From contig LR990052.1 of assembly GCA_905147135.1 (NCBI GenBank), positions 12,896,200-12,960,199 on the forward strand: a DNA stretch of 64,000 nt, in the 5' to 3' direction. Positions 58,010 to 64,000 of this stretch are shown here, one piece after another (the stretch's first letter is position 1; every line of letters begins with the position of its first letter). This stretch comes from Blastobasis lacticolella. Taxonomy: Eukaryota > Arthropoda > Insecta > Lepidoptera > Blastobasidae. The position numbers and the translations under genes were made by a program. Below the pieces are notes generated by a model, which had not been told where the DNA came from, ran no database searches, and saw only the letters and a list, made by a program, of their open reading frames with translations.

Positions 58010-58430
58010 TAACATGCCGGCGGTAAATCTATAGGTATTCTGGGAATCAAGCGGGCCGACAAGCCGGGGGCATCAGAACGAGATAGAGATTAATACTGGT
58101 GTCTGAGTCGTGGAGCAATAACGCTTCGTTAATGTCGCTCGTTTAGAGCGCGGTTAGTGTCTTGTCTGGTGATGGCGAGGCACTGCGTAGATACTCCCCG
58201 ACGGGTGTACGGGCGACGCCTTAAGCCGGGGAATCACCATTTGCCGCCCGTGCGGTGCCCGTATTGTTGCGGATCGTGGCGGCTGCCGTCGTGCAGACCT
58301 AATGAGCTGTGAACCAGATAAGGTGGGCCACACGCGGAGACGAGATCGCCCCCTATCTCCGGAATGCGCACCGCTCAAATGGAACGACACACTCCCGGCC
58401 ATTATGGCAGCAAAAACATTCACTTCGCAC
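58010..58430. promoter_or_regulatory. GC-rich island
   Basis: CATGCCGGCGGTAAATC, GCCGGGGAATCACCATTTGCC and CGCGGAGACGAGATCGCCCCC in a 400-bp GC-rich block. The minus-strand ORF 58154-58450 (98 codons) has no family motif. Candidate regulatory element. Confidence 0.3.
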
Positions 58431-59027
58431 CCGCTTTTAAACGCAAACACACTTTTCGTTGTTATTGATTCAACTTAGTACTTACCCTTTCTATTAACGA
58501 CATAAAACGAGCCCCAAACTTTTAAGTCGGGGTTTAATTCGTTTAAAACTGTCGCAATCTAGACTAACGCTTCTCGCTGGAAATCCTCCTTTAAAATATT
58601 ATACGCATCCCATTTTGGGAAAAGAAAACATGATGAATTTGACCAGAGCACAAAGGTGAGCCAAATTTGATCTCGTGAAAACAACTGTAGTAATGAAAAA
58701 TTGGTGCCGACGTACTTCAAAGCACGTATTTATTCAGGAAGACAAAGAATAGATGAACAGACCAAAGGTTGTGGGTGTACAAAGGGTTAGAGTTCGGGGA
58801 AAAGTATTTTTTTGGCCGAAATTGGAGGCCGAAACAATTGGCAACCACTTTTCACGACCAGTCTCGGAATCGGGTAGAGGTGGAATAAAAATAAAATGTA
58901 TTTTCCTTGCAATGGAATGATCACGATGGTAAGAAGTAATACGATTTTGGTTTAAGATAGATTTTGAAGAAAAAAGTATTTTGATTTTTCAGTTATAACA
59001 TTAATCTTATACTAAAAAAAAAATTGC

Positions 59028-59095
59028 AGTGACAGACGGACAAACAAACACACGAGTGATACCATAAGAGTTCATAGAACCCTAAAAACCTCTTA
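59028..59095 (+). repeat. Fragment of a GAACCCTAAAAA-type dispersed repeat
   Basis: GTGACAGACGGACAAACAAAC, GATACCATAAGAGTTC and AGAACCCTAAAAACC are the ordered words of a very common insect/lepidopteran dispersed repeat (recalled, not searched). No second copy was seen in this window. Confidence 0.5.
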
Positions 59096-59214
59096 CCCTC
59101 CCATGAACTATAAATGTATTTATGTAACAATAAATAGCACAACCCCAGATTAAATTAAATCGGCACCAGTCCGTAGAGACTGAAACTGGATGGGTCTCTA
59201 CCAAAAATGAAATG

Positions 59215-59290
59215 CATCGTCAGCGGCGGGCGGGGCGGCCGTGGGCGACCTTTTGTGCCGCGGCGCGCGACGATCCCGCCAAATTCTCTC
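59215..59290. promoter_or_regulatory. Short GC box-rich patch
   Basis: CAGCGGCGGGCGGGGCGGCC contains a GC-box (GGGCGGGGC) and CpG-rich GCCGCGGCGCGCGACG follows. AT-rich on both sides. Confidence 0.3.
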
Positions 59291-59679
59291 TGTAAAAATT
59301 GATTAATATTGTCCTCGCTAGCCGACCGCCGTTACCGCAATAAGTGCCGTGTTCACTCTTTCCTACACACATTTACTGGTCAAACAAAACAGGTTACAAA
59401 AAGACAAAACGCCGCCTTACATAATGTCTCCAACGAAATTGATACAAGGAGAAATCTTTCGCAGCAGACGCCTAATAAAAACCCTCTCGAACCAGTAATT
59501 GCATAAACTCTGACGTGAACCAAACGTTTATAGATTCAATGTTTGTTTGCATATACGCGTTTCATATCGAATATACTCGGGCAACGCTCCCGCGCAATAT
59601 CTGCCCACATCAAATAGAAACAATGCGCGCAATGGCTGAGAACATAATTGTGTGCATGTCTGTGGAAAAGCGTCATAAA

Positions 59680-60100
59680 GCCGGGGAGCGGCGGCGCACC
59701 GCCATTACGCGCAAAAAGTTTTCTGTCCGAAATTATTTATTAGTTACGTGGCATTTTTGTGAGGACGCGTGACAGCGGTCTTATTTAGGTGGCGCTGCAG
59801 GCTGCGCTGGGAGTTGGTACGCCGCGGACGGTGGCGGCGTATTCCTGTACGAATCGAGTTAGGCGGCGCGGGCGCCGAGCTCCGTACACCGCGCGCGCCT
59901 TAATTGATGTGTGTAGCTTTTTGTCGTGCCGCGGCCGTTCGGTTGTTTGCCCGCGCCCGTGGTCAAGTTAGCCTAAATTAAATTGTTGTATTTTTCACAA
60001 CAAAATGACTGCGGCGAGTAACTGAGTCTCGTTAACGAGGGGGCGGTTAATGTCGTTTGGCGGGCCGCTGGCTCCGCTGCGCTAAACACATACAAAGATG
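59680..60100. promoter_or_regulatory. CpG-rich island
   Basis: GCGGCGCGGGCGCCGAGCTCC, CACCGCGCGCGCCTTAATTG and TGCCGCGGCCGTTCGG. The TTAATTG word at the edge of the CpG core suits a homeodomain site. Short ORFs (59515-59971) do not continue through. Confidence 0.3.
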
Positions 60101-61009
60101 GATTCGTTTCGGTGTTAAATCTAACGACGTTTAATTCCGTTACCCTACATGGAGCTAATTAAAGCTTTAAGAGCTTTCGTTGGAACAAATACAAAACGGT
60201 ATTCCTGTTAAATGTAGGTGGCATTGAAGTAGACATATTGTTTTGGATTATCGATGATTTTACTAAATGTAAGAATAAGTTTATGCTATGCCAGTTTACT
60301 AAGCTAATACATTCACAACCAATATAACAATGTCATAACAATAAATGCGAAACAGCAAAACGTATTGGAACCGAAAATAATCCTTGAGAAAAATCTTTGC
60401 ATTTCATCCGAGCGAAGTATGGTGGGCTCGACTGCGCCGATTAATTCAGGCAATCTGAGAAGCGCTCTCCAATTTGGGACGCGGCAAATATTGAATGTGC
60501 AGCGAGCGACAGTGAACGGGATTTTTCCATACTAAAAAGGAAATCCCTTATCAAAAACTTGTTCGCAACTGCATGCTCACTTAAACCCTATTTGTCGATC
60601 ATCATAATTCACAATCAGCTCCCAATCGCAAGGAAATATGCACGGCCAATAATTAATCCGTCCAATCACACCGTCCCAATTTAGGGCCGTCCAAAAATTG
60701 GATATGTGGCGAATAATAATTTTCCCAACGGTACAGGCTGCGTTGTCCACATTTAAGGTAATTGCGAACAGTTTCGGCCAACATGGGCATCCAGAACTGA
60801 CGCGTGCTCCCTCGAGGTCGCCCTTTACGGCCCATTAATAATTTGCTTAATCAAATTTTATTTGCTTTCGGCTTTGCGTTATTTTTTCGAACACCGATAC
60901 GTGTAGGTAAAAGGCAGGCCCCAATTTGGTGGAATTTATTGAAATTTGCCTACTTAGTTTGTTTTGTTTTGATAATTTGATACAGCAACAGCTTAAATAA
61001 CAACTAATA
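60101..61009. other. Mostly non-coding; one basic 60-codon ORF on the minus strand
   Basis: The minus-strand frame 60653-60835 starts at a true ATG and reads MGRKGRPRGSTRQFW, with a GRP core flanked by basic residues that resembles an AT-hook. It ends at a TGA after 60 codons, with no extension into a known family. AATTAATTATTGG words near its end fit regulatory DNA. No gene is claimed. Confidence 0.25.
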
Positions 61010-61135
61010 GGTATATTAGAGGTCTCTTTAGAGGCGGGCAACGCATTGGTGACTCCCCTGGTGGTGCTGATGTCCATAGGCGGCGGTGACCACTTTCCAT
61101 CAGGTGGAAAGGTTTCTGTGTAACATAAAGAAAAA
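61010..61135 (+). mobile_element. LINE 3' end with partial ORF tail
   Basis: GTATATTAGAGGTCTCTTTAG and GAGGCGGGCAACGCATTGGTG encode the YIRGLFRGGQRIG-like tail seen at 23466, followed by ATGTCCATAGGCGGCGG, TGACCACTTTCCATCAGGTGG and an A run. The best-kept 3'UTR of this family here after 23466. Confidence 0.75.
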
Positions 61136-61254
61136 AAACTTTTGATATAAAAATTATGAAACTGAGCTAATTAATAACTAAGTAACTCACGAGTCACACT
61201 TGGTCAATGAATCTTGCATATATTAATTGAATTCGTCTATCTACGACAATCGCA

Positions 61255-61425
61255 TCATATAAAAATAGGTGTAATTTGGATAATGTTTATAGCCAAAATA
61301 AGCAAAAAGTTCCCATGCAAGAGCCAGGAATAAATACAAATCACGGTCAGTGTCGGCAAGAGAGGGCCATGGGCCATACATGGGTACCATAATGTCTGGC
61401 GCTGAGCGAGCGAGGAAGGTTTGAG
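61255..61425 (+). repeat. Dispersed repeat 'family X', copy 3
   Basis: AAAAATAGGTGTAATTTGG, AATGTTTATAGCCAAAATAAG, GGCAAGAGAGGGCCATGGG, ACATGGGTACCATAATGTC and GGCGCTGAGCGAGCGAGG; closer to the 10080 copy in its 5' half and to the 2636 copy in its 3' end. Minus-strand ORFs 61241-61566 run antisense through it. Confidence 0.6.
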
Positions 61426-62251
61426 ATTTTTCGAGAAACAATAACTGAGATATCGAATGTTTATTCTATATCTACGGTATTTATCTGACTCAGGCTGGTT
61501 CGGTAACGTTTTATGGGAAAAAAATTCAATCAGAGTAAAGTATTTATTACACACTAATACCTTCACAATCGATTAGGTACTTATTGCCTACTTTACGGTT
61601 CAAAAGATCTTCATAGGCAAACGATATTGCTTTGATAGATGAAAGTAAATAATATAGGAACAACAAACTTACTTAGTGGTATCTACAATATATTTATTAA
61701 TATCTATATTTTTGATAACTACATGTTGTACAAAAGGAAGATAATATCTTAATCTTTTTGGACATGATACATCATATTCTACAATATTTTTTCATAATGG
61801 TATTTTCCCATTTTATATTGTGACACTCGTAAACGGATTTCAACGGCACGGCAAATTTCATGGAAGCTCATCAGATTAAACTCGTCACATCGATAGAGTA
61901 CGAGATCGATCATTTATGAATAGCGCATTAAACTGTAACCAATACGAATATTATATCTGTTCACGGAAAATTTGTATACAATTCCGAGGCAACATATTTT
62001 AATATTTTCGAATTGCCGGCATGGAGTTTTCTTCAACATTCATAATGTAATTTTCCGACATTATACCATTATCGTTACGAAGAGATATTGATTGAAGTTG
62101 TATTAATAGCCGAGCAATTGGTATCGATTATGTGCTACATAGTTACCGTTTGAAAAACGTTACCTGTTAGACATTAGGAATTTTACATTTTGTATTCGAC
62201 TTCGGCACTTAACTTTGTGGAAGCATAATAAACGCTAATAATACTTTTGGC
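61426..62251. other. AT-rich non-coding stretch
   Basis: No exon or repeat recognised. Confidence 0.5.
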
Positions 62252-62575
62252 GTTAATATCGGTTGTGCTCTTTCGGCTAGGGCCTAGGGTCCGCTTTGAC
62301 TATTATTCATGATTTGGCAGATCAGGTAATTACAGTAGAGTGACTGCCATTCGTGATCCTGTTATCACGGGAAGCTGAACAGATTGGATCATGGTTACAC
62401 ATCGAGTTGCCTGAATGTGCTGGTTTCCTCACGATATTTTCCCCCACCGTGAGAGCGTTAGTGTTCAACTGATGTACAACTGAACAAAGTCATTGGTACA
62501 TGGTAGCACTTCCAACTTGATACCTCTCGCTTACGAGTCCGACCTACTAACGATTAGGCCACCGACGCTCCCTAA
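62252..62575 (-). repeat. tRNA-derived SINE, near full length (minus strand)
   Basis: On the minus strand it begins GGGAGCGTCGGTGGCCTAAT. TGGCCTAATCG is an A-box-like word (plus coordinates 62551-62562) and GGTATCAAGTT, 38 bp downstream, a degenerate B box (62514-62524); the spacing is tRNA-like. The body follows: ACATCAGTTGAACACTAACG, CGTGAGGAAACCAGCACATTC, ACCATGATCCAATCTG, AACAGGATCACG, GGCAGTCACTCTACTG, TGCCAAATCATG, AGAGCACAACCG. It shares the body with copies at 1526, 24092 and 29888. SINE status is inferred from the Pol III boxes. Confidence 0.7.
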
Positions 62576-62699
62576 TAATACAAATAAAAAAATGTATACC
62601 AATATCGATTGATTAACTTATTATTCTCGCCGAAGAGTATCAAATTTACTGGATTGCAGTTACTAAATAATTTTGTACTTGCATGATTTTGTACAGTCA

Positions 62700-63020
62700 G
62701 ATTGTCAACATCCACCTGGCGCCGCGACGTCTATCCCTCTAAGCGGGCTAAGCGAGCGGCACACCGATCCGTGTACGAATATTCCGTCGCATTTTCCTGT
62801 TAGCCGCGATCGTGGCAAGACATGCTGACGCGTAACACGCATAAAAATTAAAAGCATAGCGGCTCCGGCAAACTGGGGAGGCTGGGGAGCGTTGTCACAC
62901 TCGAGATTTACAGAGAAAAGGCCCTCAGGGGCAAGCAAGGGGTGAAGGGAGCTTCCACTTGGACACGTAGAGCCCCTCGCGCCCCCCCCCCGCCACGCCA
63001 CTTATTCATCATTTACGTAT
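62700..63020. promoter_or_regulatory. GC-rich island
   Basis: CCTGGCGCCGCGACGTC, GGCTCCGGCAAACTGGGGAGG and CCTCGCGCCCCCCCCCCGCC (a C10 run near 62983). The 98-codon minus-strand ORF 62705-63001 has no family motif; low-stop composition explains it. Confidence 0.3.
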
Positions 63021-63371
63021 ATTTGAGTGTGATTTCGTTTGGGATCGTCGCGGAACTCCGGTCCCTCTCGCTCACTTACATTAGTTACATTAGACGTTAC
63101 CGAATCTCGTTTTATTCAATTTCCACAGAGCTATTATCTTTCGCCACTCATAGTAATAGGGATTCCTCTTTGGGACGTAATAATATTTCTGCGCTGTTTT
63201 GTAGTGGCTGAGAGCCGAATTAATTTCCTTTTATGTGGCCGCCAAGTAAGCTGATTGAAGGCGGTCAGCGGAAAACATAACAATTACCTACGTCATTACA
63301 TTAATGATATTTGTATAAATTATACATAACAAAAGCTCTTTTATTGATAAAGAACTATCAATTGGTAATTA
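63021..63371. other. Non-coding stretch
   Basis: Two overlapping plus-strand frames (62942-63211, 63039-63254) in different phases, no motif. Confidence 0.45.
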
Positions 63372-63573
63372 AAGGCCTTGCCACATACAAAGCTCGGCGC
63401 GAGCGCGGCGCGTTATTTGCTAGGCAACCATCGCGCGGCGCGATAGTTGCTAGGCAACCATCGCGCCGCGCGATGGTTGCCTAGCAAATAACGCGCCGCG
63501 CGATGGTTGCCTAGCAAATATCGCACCGCGCTCACGCCGCGCTCGCGCCGAGCTTTGTATGTGGCAAGGCCTT
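63372..63573. mobile_element. GC-rich foldback MITE with 39-bp perfect inverted repeats
   Basis: The ends AAGGCCTTGCCACATACAAA-GCTCGGCGCGAGCGCGGCG (63372-63410) and their exact reverse complement at 63535-63573 form 39-bp perfect terminal inverted repeats. The inside holds four ~31-bp units built on TTGCTAGGCAACCATCGCGC, two in each orientation, each with its own TTGCTAGGCAA palindrome, so the whole element can fold into one long hairpin. TTAA occurs at both borders (63369-63372 and 63572-63575), suggesting a TTAA target as used by piggyBac-type elements, with one base of ambiguity. No coding capacity. Confidence 0.8.
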
Positions 63574-63779
63574 AATAGTATCTAACATATTTCTTTTCTT
63601 ACATAAATACGATCAAAATGACCTGAAACAGGAGTTCGAAAGACTTTACAAAAAACCGCTACAGTCATTTTATTAAAAACGAAGTTGGTTCTACTATCCA
63701 ATTTGTTTTATTGCACGCCTGCATATATTAATCCACCCACACGAGCGTTTCAACTTCAGACGATCAACTTTGCCAACAA

Positions 63780-63965
63780 GCGAAATTTTATCAGCGGCCT
63801 AAACTCCCCGGCTCATAGGAATTGGGTCCAAATTTCCACGGCGGGGGCCTGAGTTTGAAAAACGTCGAGTTAACAGCTCACCGGGGGTTAATTGTTTGAC
63901 TTTTGTCGTCCAGTTTGCCGGTCAGGTGATACGTAAATGCCCGGCCGGCCCGGGTACACACAACC
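63780..63965. promoter_or_regulatory. GC-rich patch at the window end
   Basis: CACGGCGGGGGCCTGAG, CTCACCGGGGGTTAATTG (homeodomain-type TTAATTG) and GCCCGGCCGGCCCGGG. Non-coding; the patch is complete within the window. Confidence 0.25.
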
Positions 63966-64000
63966 TTTCCGTATTACATACAACATCTGCACAACTTCCA

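Noticed and set aside
1..64000. CRISPR arrays, bacterial operons, phage or integrated viral genes, rRNA genes, known microRNAs
   Set aside because: No regularly spaced direct repeats, no Shine-Dalgarno/ORF chains, no viral domain and no remembered conserved insect microRNA seed-plus-hairpin was seen. A covariance-model and miRBase search would be needed for a firm negative on RNA genes.

Overview
This is a stretch of eukaryotic nuclear DNA, most likely from a moth or butterfly (Lepidoptera). The call rests on repeats: several degenerate C-termini of RTE-type endonuclease/reverse transcriptases that end in a (TGATGA)n-like tail, CR1/Jockey-type LINE 3' ends with the CATCxxGTGAGATGGCxGTCAA 3'UTR signature, Helitron ends of the GCG-hairpin/CTAG|T kind, and a tRNA-derived SINE. 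There are no bacterial operons, ribosome-binding sites, CRISPR arrays or phage genes. No intact, confidently identifiable host protein-coding gene was found. Most open frames are chance frames in low-stop GC-rich patches or pieces of dead transposons. Species and gene neighbourhood cannot be read from the sequence.

Layout. 1-13 kb: AT-rich non-coding DNA with GC-rich patches (about 4.2-4.8, 5.56-5.76, 8.28-8.62, 11.6-12.1 kb), a LINE 3' tail, a SINE fragment, and two copies of an unassigned ~150-bp repeat ('family X'), one joined to an RTE fragment. 13-18 kb: an RTE C-terminus on the minus strand, then mostly empty AT-rich sequence. 17.7-21.5 kb: LINE tail, RTE end, Helitron, the best non-transposon ORF candidate (minus strand, 19813-20190), and a ~300-bp tandem duplication. 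22-28.3 kb: two local tandem arrays, one interrupted by a LINE tail and a SINE; an RTE relic; a LINE C-terminus. 28.5-36 kb: a pair of copies of one retroelement-like repeat, SINE, Helitrons, a CR1-like 3' end, and two GC-rich regulatory-looking patches (30.4-30.7, 32.0-32.4 kb). 36.3-37.8 kb: the strongest CpG-rich island, with a G-quadruplex-prone run and a possible promoter/first exon facing right. 38-45 kb: Helitron ends, a LINE reverse-transcriptase pseudogene (40.6-41.2 kb), and a two-copy tandem repeat at 44.65 kb. 45-64 kb: few recognisable transposons, GC-rich islands (47.5-48.4, 52.6-52.8, 56.0, 58.0-58.4, 59.2-60.1, 62.7-63.0, 63.8 kb) alternating with AT-rich DNA, a perfect 16-bp-arm palindrome, a near full-length SINE, and a GC-rich foldback MITE at 63.4 kb.

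Interpretation. The alternation of long AT-rich tracts with compact GC/CpG-rich islands carrying homeodomain-, CRE- and CTCF-like words fits an intergenic or intronic cis-regulatory landscape, possibly around a developmental gene whose exons lie outside the window or whose first non-coding exon is at 37.2 kb. This is inference; cross-species alignment and RNA-seq would decide it. The most notable structures are the foldback element at 63.4 kb, the transposon-interrupted tandem arrays at 23-24.5 and 27-28.2 kb, the doubled Helitron terminus at 38.5-38.8 kb, and the unassigned minus-strand ORF at 19.8-20.2 kb.
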